Assembly: GCA_907165065.1 (NCBI GenBank)
Contig: OU015528.1
Span: forward strand, 34,990,515-35,054,514
DNA from: Caprimulgus europaeus
Taxonomy: Eukaryota; Chordata; Aves; Caprimulgiformes; Caprimulgidae
Direction: 5' to 3'
Length of the DNA stretch: 64,000 nucleotides
The notes under the pieces are model-generated. The model saw only the letters and a list, made by a program, of their open reading frames with translations, had not been told where the DNA came from and did no database searches. This document shows positions 37,100-49,636 of this stretch, piece after piece (within the stretch, counting starts at the first letter, position 1; each line of letters begins with the position of its first letter). A program made the translations under genes and the position numbers.

Positions 37100-40000
37100 C
37101 CCGGAAATCAGTATGTCCTGCTCTTTAGTATAAAAGACAGTCTATTTTTATTGTAGGCAGCACAATGGAAACTGTAGTGCTGTAATTTGAGGTGTTGTGA
37201 GTCATGAAATCATAAGTTATCCATATGAGTATTCATCATTCATCAAACACTAGTATCTAATCTTTGGTGTCTGAAAGAAATATAAAAGTACAGAATATTA
37301 TCTTTTAAAATTCTGAGTATTTCTTTTTTTCGGTGATGCTTCAAAAGCTATGGATCTTCCATTGCATGTGAGAACTCCTATATGAGCTGTAAAAAAAGTA
37401 TCTGTGTAAGGAATTTACAATAATTCAACAGTGGATAGAAAACAGTGGATCTACTCAGTGAGTAAATCTCCTATTTGAGAATGGACATATTACCAGATGT
37501 CAAACCTGGAAAAATACAGGGGTTAGTCCATAGCAGCCTATCTTTTGTTTGTTTGTTTGTTTTGTTTTAGGTTTGGGGGTTTTTTTAAATAAAAAAGGGC
37601 TTTGACTAATAATGAGGAAACACACAGGTTGGTTTAACAGGAAACCTGACTTTTGTGACTTCTTAAGTCCTTTGCTGTACTGCCATCAGGAGTCTGTGAC
37701 ATTGATTCAGAAATGCTATCAAAGCATTGACCCATCCTCAGTAGATCTTACTGTTCTCTCATTTTCTCCATGCTATTTTAAGCATCAGCTGACATTGTTC
37801 CTCCTGCCTTTCATCTGTTTATCAGTCACATTTAGGCATCCATCAGAATTTCTCACATCAGCTTTATGATTGAGTATGGCGTATGCTTTCTCTTCGTGCA
37901 GTCTCAGAGACTGCTTCTGCTTTCTGACACTGGACTATGGTTTGTGTTAATGCAGCTTCAAGATAGATAAAATATACCTCAAAAATGTTAGGAAAGAGCT
38001 GGTGTTTGAATGTTGCTGTATGATCTTTACTATTGTTGAGAGAAAATAATTTTTTAGGCTTCGAGTTTGGAAGTGCAGGGTATCTTTTGTCTGTTAGTGC
38101 CATCCCAGTTTGAGAAGGGCATAAGGGAGGACTGAGAAGCAGAACTGCAGGTCAGTTGTGACATAATTAATTACAATTAAGTAACTTATAGTTCAGGCTA
38201 GTGATCATTCAATTACACTTGCAGAAGATGGAGCACAAATTGACTTTGTCCCAAATAGTTAAGCAGAAAGGTCATTGTGTCTGTCTTTCTGTTAGGAAAA
38301 GAAAGCGCTGAGAAACTATCTGTTAAAGAAATTGGCAAAATTAAATTTGAAGATGTTTTTAAGGCTGAAAAAATGACAGTAATTTAAGCTTGTAAAAGTA
38401 AAAACTACTATAGAGTTTGTTATGCAAAATTAAAGGACAAACAGTTTTTCCAGTCTTCCAGACAGCTGCTTTGGAAAAGCTACAGCTGTAACCTAAAATA
38501 TCATAAAAAAAGGAACTTCTGAGGAATGATGTATTAAATTAGACATTGACTGTTCATCAAGGGATTGCTTGCTATTACACATGGCTAGTTACTCACTAAC
38601 TTCTGAAAATTATTTCTCTGTCACTTGAAGCAAACACTTTACTGTATCTGCTCATGAATCCTTATACCACCTTGCTTCTTGATGCAATAATTTGAACTTG
38701 GAAAAATGCATAATAATGCAAAATTAGGAGATTTAAAGATAGCTTTCATGTTTATAGAGCTCAAAATCACACTTGATAGCTCTAGACAGCAATCTGCAGC
38801 ATGACAATTTCCTATTTTAACACATCATCCTCTCATTGATTCACTCAGTGGCCAGCTCATAAGTGTCAGTCATCATGAAACATATTGTAACAAATGTCAC
38901 TAATGGTGCTGGGTGGTCAAAATCTGCAACTCTCTTTCCAATGGATTTTGTAAATAGTTACCATACATAGACTGACAAAGCAGATATAGCAGCTAAAACT
39001 TATTGCCTCTTTCTCCTGACATCAAGTGACTATAGACAGCAGCAAGTTACTGAGTCGCAGTAGGTTGAATGGAACAAACTGCTAACAAAAAGTCTTGAAG
39101 GCATTGCAGTGCTAAGCCTAATTTCTTCTGTCTCTGCTCTCTACAAGTTCAGCATTTAAAGTTGGCCATCCTGGCTCCCTCAACAGAGCAAGGTTAGCAT
39201 CTTCAGCAGATAGTTCAACCGACCTGTCTAGGACGTATATCTTAGAACGAAGACAGTCATGCCCAGGGTTTTCATTGCACTGATTGTAGAAGGCTTCTGG
39301 GTGATTGGTTCAGATCAAAAAGTGCCTTTAGATGCTTTAACTGGGGAAGGTGGGTTCACCCTTTGCTACTCCAGGTATATAACAGTAAGGAGTACTAAAC
39401 AACTTCATATTCTGGGGAAACATCCAGCATCTAGACAGACAATTTCTTCTGAATTTGGAAGAACTTGAGACATTAAAATGGACTTCTGAAGTATCAAAAA
39501 CATTATCCATTAAACTGCTATCAAGCAAGTTTATTATACAAGACTTAGCCCTTCGGATTTTTCCCTGGATTTTATGCTGTGTTTTTCTTCAGCTTTGCTT
39601 ATCAGGAATTAAAGAAGCTTGGACGTTGACATTGTCTCTTATTCCTGTGAAGCATACATGACATAATACTGTTTCTGCTGATTACATTCATAGAAGGATG
39701 CTTAAATGGCAAGGTGAAATATTAAATTATACAAGTTATTTTATTTGTAGAATGACATCTTTTCCATGTGCTAGACCACTGTGAACACATCAATTATTGT
39801 GCCCGTTTATATGGAAGACTCTGAGTTACTTGGTGATTAACAGTTATCAAACATAAATAATAAAATATTTAATTAAAAATTGAATAGTAAACTGAATTAT
39901 CTGTATCTGTAGACTTATAAAGAAGGGTAAAATATAATAGACAAATTAGCAACTGTAGGAACTGTAGATCAATTGAATGGAAAAGCGCAAATTCCCACAA

Positions 40001-41781
40001 GGAGGAGATAGATACTTACTGATGATCAGACACTGAATGTCATTATGCTGCCAATAGAAATATACAGTTCAGTCTTTGGACAAGGACGTATGAGCTCTGT
40101 ACCTTGAATCTAGTTTTCTTGATCACATTCACTGGGTTTTGTTTAGCTGGATAGTTTGTGTTGCTTTGCTCTTGACTAGTATGCTTATTTCCAGATAATA
40201 GGTGTCAGGTTCGTGAGAGTTTGCAAAACTTGAAACTTTCTTAGATCCAGCAACATATAAATACCAAGAGACCCACAGATATTGAAGAAATAAAGCAGAT
40301 CACAGTCACAAAGACAAAAACAAAGAAATGGGTTGCAAGATCTGAGTTTTGGGGTGGAGTGTAGACACTCTCTATGACCAATATATTTCCTCAAGGGAAA
40401 TAACGACTCATTTCAAGGGCTAAAATTTTTAAAAAAGTTTCTTCTGTTCTCTCCTTGCATATGTAAGAAAGGCAGACTTGTTAGAAACTAAGTCATGTGG
40501 CCTGTGATTTTGCAGTGAGGTTCCTTGTACCATTCCTCATATATCTGTTTCTCATATTTTGAGATTAAACTTAAGACTGAACTAGAACATGCATAGGCTT
40601 AAAATATTAATGTTCCACCAGATATGGTACTAAAATAAATATTCTGGTCAATAAAATATGTCAATCTACATGGATAAAGTAGTAAGTGCTCAAAAGTCCT
40701 ATATACATTTGAGCTAAGTGCTGCAGCTTTCTAAGTATCACAGTTCAAACAACTGAAGTCTTTACTTTGATTTAAAGCAGTATGTCTTCGTAAGAGGCAC
40801 TTTAGAAGATAAGTTTCAGAAATCTCATCTTTTTTTTCATTATTTTGTCTTTCCTTAGTTTCCCTCTTCACCACCATCAACAGAATCGCTTCTTTCAAAA
40901 ATTTGTGTGTAAAACACACAAATAAAAAGATTTGGAACACACACTGCTTTTTAAGGTAAAAGTATCAAAGGAATAGTTAAATTTTAGAAACTTTCCGACA
41001 ACTATATATGACTTTTTTCCATTGTCACATGCACACACAAGCACATGCACATTCTGCTCAAAACTGGAAAAGTGTTGCTTTATGGCAGAAGCTAGAAGAT
41101 TTAACTCTTTTTTTCCATTATTTTTACCTCACAGAGGGACTTTCTGGAAACAAGTGACAGTTACAACTTGACTTCAGAATGAATGTGGGATCTCAACTGG
41201 TCATCAGCTACAACAATTTTTAAAACATCTGTTCATCCAGGACTTTGTTTTCTCAGGGTTTGTTCCTTCATTGTTTTTGCTCAGAGACAACCTTCGTGGC
41301 TTCAGATCCATGTGCATGAAAATACAAATCTTCATGATCATCATGGAGCAAACAACTGACAGTCTTTAGGCCTAGGCCTTAGTCTGTGGTAAAAAGTCTA
41401 GTCATTGAACAGATTTCTACTTTTTATAGTGGTTAATTGCAGATTAAATGCTTTACCCACAACTCTAGGATCATAAGTAATCAGTTTGTGTGAGGAAAAC
41501 AGAATACAGGCTTTTACTTACAATAATGAGCATAAAATTAAAGTGAAGATTATCTTTTATAAAAATATGAAGTATCTTAATGCATGATTTTCTAGATGCA
41601 TCCCCTAACAGTAATTGCTTTCAACATTCTGCACATAGCTTAAGCCATATAAAATTTAGCAAAGGAAGCTAGCATTACCATTTTTTTTTTCAATATGTTT
41701 GGTTTAAATTAAAACCCCAAGATAATTTTATATTTATCAGAATCATTCATGCTCATACTAAAAAAACTGCAGTTCCTAGGC
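32070..41781. other. Long AT-rich non-coding stretch
   Basis: Nearly 10 kb with no supportable gene and no nameable interspersed repeat. It contains a T28 homopolymer (37072-37099) and GTTT-rich low-complexity DNA at about 37540-37570. The repeat-poor nature over this length is itself notable and could reflect constraint or simply chance. Confidence 0.5.
37072..37099. repeat. Run of 28 T
   Basis: An uninterrupted poly-T tract on the plus strand. It could be a slipped homopolymer or, on the minus strand, the poly-A tail of a retrocopied RNA lying to its right; no gene-like sequence there supports the second option. Confidence 0.9.
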
Positions 41782-41931
41782 TCAGCTGTAACATTCAGCA
41801 TCTTGCATTGGAAGCTTATGTCCTTCTCGCATGACCATACCGAGCCGGCCACGCAATGCTGAAGCTGGCATCAGACTCTGATGATTGCTTATAACTGTTT
41901 TCCTTAAAGGTGCTGAGGTAGGTGTCATAGA
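41782..41931 (-). CDS. Candidate terminal or alternative coding exon, gene unidentified
   Basis: On the minus strand a pyrimidine-rich stretch ending CTTCCTTCAG leads directly into an open frame at 41931 that runs 49 codons in phase 0 to a TGA at 41782-41784. Local GC and CpG content are clearly higher than in the flanks, including GGCCGGCTCGG, which is unusual for decayed AT-rich DNA. The predicted peptide is hydrophilic and rich in Ser, Met, Pro and Arg, with SMTPTSAPLRKTV at its start, LRGRLGMVMREGHKLP in the middle and a DAECYS end. I do not recognise the protein. No good polyadenylation signal follows closely, so it could be an internal alternative exon with an early stop, a decayed exon, or chance. 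If real, the parent gene is transcribed right to left and other exons lie to the right or outside the window. Confidence 0.4.
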   Translation of the reverse strand, partial: SMTPTSAPLRKTVISNHQSLMPASALRGRLGMVMREGHKLPMQDAECYS

Positions 41932-42157
41932 CTGAAGGAAGACACACAGTAGTTTAGGTGGCTGGACAACCATTGAATCTACTTTTCTATGATCAACAAT
42001 CCAATCCAGAAAATAAAATCAGAGGTAAAAAAAGACATTTGATCAAGAATAAAGTTTTTCACCTGAACTCCCACTCCTTTACAGATATTTCACCAAGGGC
42101 AAATGTGTATGTTATTCATAATTTCTCAGCTGCAAATAGTTTACATCTTCTTCACAG
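41932..42157. other. Short spacer between exon candidate and CR1
   Basis: No feature beyond the presumed polypyrimidine tract next to 41932. Confidence 0.4.
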
Positions 42158-43584
42158 GGGAGGCCCCAGAAAACTAGAGGCTTTCCAGTGTGATGCCCGT
42201 CTACAAGAAGGGCTGGAAGGAGGATCCAGGGAACTACAGACCAGTCAGCCTGACCTTGGTACCAAGGAAGATCATGGGGCAGTTCATCTTGAGTATGCTC
42301 ACATGGCCTATGCAGGACAACCAGGGAATCAGGCATGGACTCATGAAAGGCAGGTCCTGCTTGACCAACCTGATCTCCTTCTATGATCAAGTGACCCACC
42401 TAATGGATGAGGGTAAGTTTATGTATGTTGTCTACCTGGACTTTAGCAAGGTCTTTGACACTGTCTCCCACAGTGTTGTCCTAGAAAAGCTGGCGATTCA
42501 GGGCTTAGACAGGTGTACTCTTTGCTGGGTAAAAAATTGGCTGCATGGACAAGTCCAGAGAGTTGTGGTGAACGGAGCTAGATCCACTTGATGGTCAGTC
42601 ACAAGTGGTGTTCCCCAGGGCTCAGTTTTGAGGCCAGTTTTGTTTAACATCTTTATCAATGATCTGGATGAGGAGATTGAGTGCACCCTCAGTAAGTTTG
42701 CAGATGACACCAAGCTGGGTAAGAATGTTGATCAGCTTGAGGGTAGGAAGCCTCTTCAAAGGGACCTGGACAGGCTGGATTGATGGGCCAATGCCAATTG
42801 TATGAGGTTTAATGAGGCCAAGTCCCGAGTCCTGCACTTGGGTCACAACAACCCCATGCAATGCTACAGGCTTGAGGAGGAGTGGCTGGAAAGCTGCCTA
42901 GCAGAAAAGTACCTGGGGGTGTTGGTCGACAGCCAGCTGAACATGAGCCAGCAGTGTACTCAGGTGGCCAAGAAGGCCAACAGCATCCTGGCCTGTATCA
43001 GAAATAGTGTGGCCAGCAGGACTAGGGAAGTCATTGTGCCCCTGTACTGGGCACTGGTGAAGCTGCACCTCGAGTGCTGTGTTCAATTTTGGGCCCCTCA
43101 CTACAAGAAATACATTGAGGTACTGGAGCCTGTGCAAAGAAGGGCAACAAAGCTGGTGAAGGGCCTGGAGAACAAGTCTTACCAGGAGAGACTGAGGGAA
43201 CTGAGTCTCTGTTTAGTCTGGAGAAGAGGAGGCTGAGGGGACACCTTATTGCTCTCTACAACTACGTGAAAGGAGGTTGTAGTGAGGTGGGTGTTGGTCT
43301 CTTCTCCCAAATAACAAGTGATAGGACAAGATGGAATGGCCTTAAATTGTGCCAGGGGAGGTTTAGGTTGGATATTAGGAAAAAATTCTTCACTGAAAGG
43401 GTTGTCAAGTATTGGAACAGGCTGCCCAGGCAAGTGGTGGAGTCACCATCCTTGGAGGTATTTAAAGGACGTGTAGATGTGGTGTTTAGGGACATGCTTT
43501 ATTGGTGAACTTGGCAATGCTAGATTTACAGCTGGACTAGATGATCGCAATGGTCTTTTCCAACCAAACTATTCTATTATTCTA
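42158..43584 (+). mobile_element. CR1 LINE, 5'-truncated copy with reverse-transcriptase region
   Basis: This is the longest CR1 in the window, about 1.4 kb. It starts inside ORF2 near the residues PVYKKGWKEDPGNYRPVS and ends in the 3' untranslated region with ATTCTATTATTCTAG. The approximate 5' limit is set where CR1-like sequence gives way to AT-rich DNA. It is truncated at the 5' end like most CR1 insertions and carries point stops and a frameshift, so it is a dead copy. It is well enough preserved to assign a CR1 subfamily by alignment. Confidence 0.93.
42190..43508 (+). pseudogene. CR1 ORF2 reverse transcriptase, broken C-terminal part
   Basis: The source protein is the CR1 polyprotein that nicks DNA and copies its own RNA at the target. 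Here only the reverse-transcriptase portion and C-terminal region remain; the endonuclease domain is missing by 5' truncation. In one frame, RT motif A appears as LDFSKVFD at 42436-42459, and the catalytic FADD motif lies at 42697-42708. That frame is interrupted by TGA at 42589-42591 and 42781-42783, then resumes through [13 protein letters not shown] to about 43200. A frameshift near 43200-43236 moves the remaining C-terminal part, including [14 protein letters not shown] and [14 protein letters not shown], into another frame that ends at 43508. The preserved motifs make identification secure, and the breaks make it non-functional. Confidence 0.92.
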
Positions 43585-45195
43585 GAAATCAATCTTAACA
43601 GCAAACATTTTTTCAGCAAGACTGTCTTTAAAAGTTAAAAATTTTAAAAAGGGAAAAGAGGGTTTCATTTTATTTTTAATCAAATCAGTCAAAATCAGAA
43701 GGAACTAGAACACTGCAGGAGTAACAGGATAAATGTAAGACTTGTCAGAAACTGAGAGAACCTAATTACCCAACCTCTGCCCTGCAGGTTTTTTATTTCT
43801 GTTGGAGAAGTGCATGTGAGTTCCACTTGGGATCAGCCCTGTACTGTGCAAGGACCATGCTAAGAAAAGCACATAGCAAGAAATACATTCTGTTACAAAT
43901 CTAGTTCAAATATGAAATGAAAAGCTTTTTGTACTCTCCAGGGCTTCTCTATCTTTCACCTTACATCATTCATCAGACAGAAAACATAATTTCAAGATCA
44001 AAAATCTGAAACTGGAAACACTTTGCTACCCTGAAATCAATGGAGTTTGTGCTATTGTACAAACAAGAAGCTTTTACAGTTTGGGGTGGGGTTTTTTTGT
44101 TGTTACTGTTGGTTGGTTGGTTTGTGGAGGGTTTTTGTTTGTTTGTTTTCCAAAAGGATTCATATTGGAACCTGATAGTGTTCCAAAAATGAAGAATACT
44201 ATTTTAAACATTGTTGTTCTCCATCTCATAGTGATTTCAAACTTTTAATTTAACTGCAAACAAAGAAGGAAAGGAAAAGAAAGGGGTACAAAGATTGTGT
44301 CAAAGGAAACTAACTTTTGTGAGATGAAAGCTAGAGTGTTTGGGAAATCTTCATTCTACATTACCAAGATCCATTAACAGGGATCTGAACTGAGAATAAC
44401 TTAGAAGGTTATCTTTCTTGTTTGTTCGCTACTAAGAATTTCTAGACTAGGTCACACTCTTTTCCACCTCCAACCTCTTACCTCACCCTACGTACTTCAC
44501 ATAGGTTTATTAAGTCATTAGCTGTGCTTGCCACAGATGACCATGGGAGTTCTGTGAAATTCTTGCAATAATTCTGTAGTTACTAGGTATCAATACAACC
44601 TATGCAATAAATATGTAGTAGCATAAGTTTTGGGAATATAATTTAGATACCTTTGAAGATCGTGTCTATACTTAAAATTGAAGCTTATGTGCAATTTTGT
44701 TATAATACCGTTTTCTACAGTGTCAACAGTTTTGTAATCTTACAGAGTTTACCCTGTATATAAAGATGTAATTTTGTATGTATTCTGTTCTGAAAGTTCT
44801 TTTCAAACACACTTATAAAAATAGCAAATAAATTTAGTACTTTAACTAGTACTCTGAAAGGCACATAAAAGTCCACATAATAAGTGCTGAGGTGTAAACA
44901 CACACACACAAAAAAAGAAATCACCGCTGATTGAGATAATACAGTCATTGTTTTAACTTTGTTTCATTTCAGTTAATCAAGAACCTAATATGAAGTGTAA
45001 GTGTAGAAGAGTGGAACTTAAAATACTCTAATCCCATCAACTGAATGGGAGTTTGTGAAGTCACACAAAAAGCTTTAGTTACCCAGTCAAGTAATGAGAT
45101 TTGCATAAAATGCTGTTATGTCTCTGTCTCTTTGTATCTGTGCCAAAATTAATACCAAAGGATACTTTACATTAAGACCCTGAGGTGATTTTACT
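43585..45195. other. AT-rich non-coding stretch
   Basis: No gene recognised. It has GTT/GGTT-rich low-complexity DNA at about 44085-44150 and a short CA repeat near 44898-44910. Confidence 0.5.
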
Positions 45196-45792
45196 CTTTT
45201 GGTTTGCAGCCAAACATATTCGCTCTCATCCTCTCCCCCTTTTCATGGAGCAGGGAAGAGAATAGGAAAGAAAAGGGCATGGAGAGTCACAGGCTGAGAT
45301 AAAAGCAATTTACTAATTGAAATAAAATTATAATGACAAAACCACTAATAACAGAATATACAAATGAGTGATGCACAGTGCAGTTGTTTACCACCCACCA
45401 ACTGATACCCAGCCTGTGCCAGCCAGTGATCCTGGAGCCAAGACGGTCCTGAAACCAAAGTCCTGGAAGAGTGAGCCTGAGCAATTCACAAGAGAATACC
45501 CCCATCTCCCGATTAACCCTGGTTAATGTACTGATAATGGCGTGATATGATATGGAATATTTCATTGGCACACCCAAATGTCAATTCTGGGTTTTGCTCT
45601 TTGCTACTCTTCTCCCTCTCAGTTCTAATGAAGCTGTGAACCAGCCAAACACGGTGGCCTTGAGTTCAGCAGAAACTATTAACATTAGCATTTTATCAAC
45701 ATTTCTCACATAACAAACCCCATACTGAAACTAAAACACAGCTATTCTAGCTATTAAGAAGAAAATTATCTCTACCCTAGCAAAACCAGGAG
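45196..45792 (-). mobile_element. Solo LTR of a second avian endogenous-retrovirus type, diverged
   Basis: Read on the minus strand, the segment follows the plan of a widespread bird LTR: it starts 'ggttttgctagggtagagat-aattttcttcttaatagctag', continues with 'ccaatgaaatattccatatc-atatcacgcc' and then 'gtaaattgcttttatctcag', and ends near 'gttggctgcaaacc'. Its edges are eroded and I do not find a convincing target duplication. No retroviral internal sequence is next to it. Assignment rests on remembered similarity to bird LTRs; the family name is left open. Confidence 0.75.
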
Positions 45793-48529
45793 AGACCCTG
45801 ATGCTAGTTTGTGGTGCAATGATCTTACCATGGCACTGGGAGAACAGTGGCACCAGTCACCATCCAAGACTGGGTGAGAGGAAAAATTAAGCAGCTATTT
45901 AGGGCCTCACCAGTGACTTTGGGTTCATGGTGTAAAGCTCAAGTATAGGCTGATGTGGGTTCCTTCATGTGGAATCTGATGTGTTGAACAAGTGTCTGTG
46001 ATTCTGTGGTTTTTGATGGGTTTATTTTACGCTTGGGATGGTAGACTCCAACCTATGATTGCAGCTGTGGCTGCTCTAGGATGTGGCGTGGAGCAGGAGC
46101 CACATGTAGGCAGTGAACAACTGTCCTCCAAAGGCTGTGCTGTCCTAATGAGAGACTATCCTTCTATGTCTTTGAATTTGGAATTGTTTAAATTAAAAAT
46201 GAAAACCTGAAGTGCTCTATTTTGCCCTTTCCCTGACAGCTAAAGGGAGCTAAACTGATTACACTGCCAGGAGGCTTATACTGAGCAATTTCTATAGCAA
46301 CAGGATGACACAGGTTGGCTCATCGTGTGCATTGTTATTCCATGAAAGCATATATTGTAATAATTAACAAGTCTGAGAGAAATAAATGTTTATTCCATAT
46401 TTATATGTTCTGCTTATTAAGAAAATGCTGCCTTTGACTAGTGTGGTTTTCCCTGTCCTGCTTCTGGGAAAAATACCATAAAAACAAAAGGTGAATGACA
46501 GTTAATTTCTGGGGAGTCACTCGATCTCCCCATGGTCTCCACACTTGATCTAGATGGTTTGTTTGGTAGAAGGATGCATTTATACCTGCTCAAACAAGTT
46601 GAACTATATGTTCAAAAGGAGGGAGTCATTGACTAAACTGCTACAAGTGACAGGAAAAGGTGGTGTCAGGGTACAGCAGAATCATTTTTGTGCCTGAAGC
46701 ACTAAATAGGAATTCCAAATAAAGTTTCTGTCCATTACACCAACTAGGAGCTATTTCAGCTTTCTAGTTTTCATCCTGGACAATAATTTACATTGAATAC
46801 CACAGTCAGTCTGACAGACAGACAGGTGGACAGAAGAATGCCTGCAATCTGCAAGTAAAGGCTTCCCTGGAGGGGAAAAAAAAAAAAAATCCATCTCTGC
46901 TGTTTATGTTTTCCTCTCCTGACATCTGTGTCATTAGTTGGCTGTACCTCAGCTAGTAACACAGCAGGGCCATGCCCAGTCCCTCCATAAAGGACCACAG
47001 CCCACTGCATTCATGTGGACATTAGATTTCAGCAACTGAGCTTGAGCTTTGGGACCAAGGTTTGTCACATATTCAGTCACTGTGTGTGGAGGACATAGGT
47101 ACAGTCTGATCATTATTGGTAGCCTCTGAAGTTAAGCCTGCTTAACCTGGAGAAAATTTTCAAGGACTCAAGTTTGAACTTTGTTAAACCTATGCTTTGA
47201 GCACAGTGGGATTCTATAAAGATTATGTCTTGCCCATGTATTTATGGAAATGGTTGAAGATATGTTAGTGCAAATGTGTAGTAATTCCAAATTTCAGGCT
47301 CCTGCTTCATAGTGAAAAGCTACTGAAGGAAAAGGACATTTAGGATTTTTATTATTTTGGATTGTTAGTTACAGAGATGTTGTTGATCTTTGACTATTTT
47401 TTTAAAAAGTACACCTTTAGCAAATGTGCAGAATATTTTAGTACGGTTTAAAGTATGTATTACTTTGAGGACAGAGTTTTGGAGAAATTAATTCACTGAT
47501 CTACAGCATCCAGGTGACAAAGGTCATTTTTATCTATTAGTAGTTATGCCAACCTATAAGAAACACTTGTAAGTTTTACTATATAACATAAAAAAACTTG
47601 GACACTCCCCAAAATTATGTTGCCCCACAGCAAACAGGGATATATTCGCACAAAAACGTTTGAATAGTACAAAAATAGCCTTTACAGTGAACATAAAATG
47701 TATAGCAGAATAAAGAATTAATTCACAGATTTTCTTGCCAAATCCTTATTGCTTTGTAAAGAAGCATAAGAAAGAAATATCAAAGTGATACATTGTTCTG
47801 TAAAGCATTAAGTGTTTCTAAACACTGAGGTAATGAAACAACCAACAATATTGGCAATTTGTTGTATAGACCCATACAGATAATCCAGGGCAATCTGGAG
47901 AGCATTATCTGTTGGACAGCAGATAATTCTACATGACTGATACGCAGCAAAAAGGTTCACAGTGGAAAATAGAACAAATAACTAAAATGCAAAAAGCTGA
48001 CTTCCAGTTTTGCTAGAGACAATGAGAACTTTATCACTGACTGCAGCAGCCAGGCTGAAGCTCATAGTAAGTCTCAGCACCTCCAGAACTTACTAACTTT
48101 GAAGCATCTTGGATAATGACTTGGTCAATGATGCAGACGGTGTTATTGCCATTCCCTGATTAGCTGAGGAAACAAGCTCTGTTGGCATACATATATATGT
48201 ATATTAGCAAGGGAGAATGCAAAAGTGCTCATAGAAAGTCCCAATTTGAAGGCAGTCAGGCAGACTCAGTTTTTTGCTCAGTGTTTATTGAATGTGAACA
48301 TAAAAACCAAGCAAATAAAATCAGATGTAATTAATTTTTATGACATTCAATAGTACAAAATTCAATGGTATAAAATGCATAGACATGGTCCTGAGAACCA
48401 ATAATATAAAACCCTTTTATAAACTCAAGTGAGAATCCATCAACTAGAAAAAAGGAGGAAGAGAAATACCTGCATAACCTATTTAATCACAGGGGATGAC
48501 TGTGAGTCATCAGGGTATTGTAGTCACTA
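45793..48529. other. AT-rich non-coding stretch
   Basis: No gene, RNA or named repeat recognised. A 13-A run near 46877-46890 is the only clear simple repeat. Confidence 0.5.
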
Positions 48530-48970
48530 AAAAGGCAAATGTGATCCAAGGATGCTTCTGATGAGGCATTTCCAGTAGAGAGAATATTATTTCCATTCTG
48601 TAGGGTACCAATGAACCTTCAGATTAAATATCTCAAGCTGTGTACAATTCTGGCCATACATGTCCATTAAAGGTTAAGAAAAGCTGGAATACGTGCTGAG
48701 AATTGCAGTGGGATGATATGTAGATGGAGAGCCTGTCTTGTAGGAGCTGACAAAAGGAATTTGGCTAGTTTACTCTAGCCAAGTTGTAGCTGGGGTAGGA
48801 CACAACAACATTCCATAAAAGTATTGGGGACTACTTAAAGTGAAGTAAAGAGAAGCCAATGGCAGAGGAACAAATAAATGTTACAGGAACATGAATGCAG
48901 ATAGGTTGGAATTCTGAATAAAAAAAAATCTCACTGTTTGAGCAGCAAGGCTCTTGGAGAGTGTTCACTT
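48530..48970 (+). repeat. Probable ancient CR1 fragment
   Basis: Faint but ordered similarity to CR1 can be read: 'ctgtgtacaattctggccat', 'gaaaagctggaatacgtgct', 'ttactctagccaagttgtag', 'ccaatggcagaggaacaaat', and 'gcaaggctcttggagagtgt'. The order matches CR1 ORF2 C-terminus into the 3' region. Divergence is high, so the limits are approximate and a profile search is needed to confirm. Confidence 0.45.
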
Positions 48971-49503
48971 TCATAGTAGATACAGAAGACCTAACAACAC
49001 CTAAAATGGATCATGATAAATTTTAAAAAGTAATTATAAAATTATGAGTCTTTAATAAACTTGCTCAGGGCTCACTGGATTATCACATATTTCCCAATAA
49101 TTCACTTTAAAAAATATGGCTGGATACTGTTCACAATTATTCTTCATTGTTTATCTTGTCTAACTATTTACCTAGCTATACCTCTACAGTATACTTAACT
49201 CCCACAGCAGATCCTTATTATAAATTTGGAGCCTTCAGTAAGATTTTCTCAGTCCTAGCAGAACAGTTGTAGGAGGTTGCTGATGCCCCCTACTTGCTTA
49301 ATGTGGGCAATACCAGTCACTTGTTTCCAGAACAAAATTTCAGTTGAAAGAAGTTCAGCAGTTTCTTCCACTGAAGAAGCCATCAATAATTCTGTCTTAT
49401 AACAAGCAGAACAGCATTAAGAAACAGAAAAGTTAAATGAATTCCAAGACACCGACATATAAACATTTGTATTTGTAATGGCCATAATAAATCTTAACTC
49501 TTG
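48971..49503. other. AT-rich non-coding stretch
   Basis: Nothing recognised. Confidence 0.5.
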
Positions 49504-49636
49504 GGGAAAAGAAAGAAAGAAGGAAAGAAGGAAAGAAGGAAAGAAAAAGAAAGAAGAAGAAAAAAAAGAAAGAACAAGAAAGAAAAAGAAAGAAAAAGAA
49601 ACAAAAAGAAACAAAAAGAAAGGATGAGGAAAAAGC
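49504..49636 (+). repeat. GAAA/GGAA-rich homopurine tract
   Basis: About 130 bases are almost purely purine on the plus strand, built from GAAA, GGAA and AAGA units with only a few C interruptions. Such mirror-like purine tracts can form triplex DNA. The Lys/Glu/Arg-rich open frame across it is an artefact of the repeat. Confidence 0.9.
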
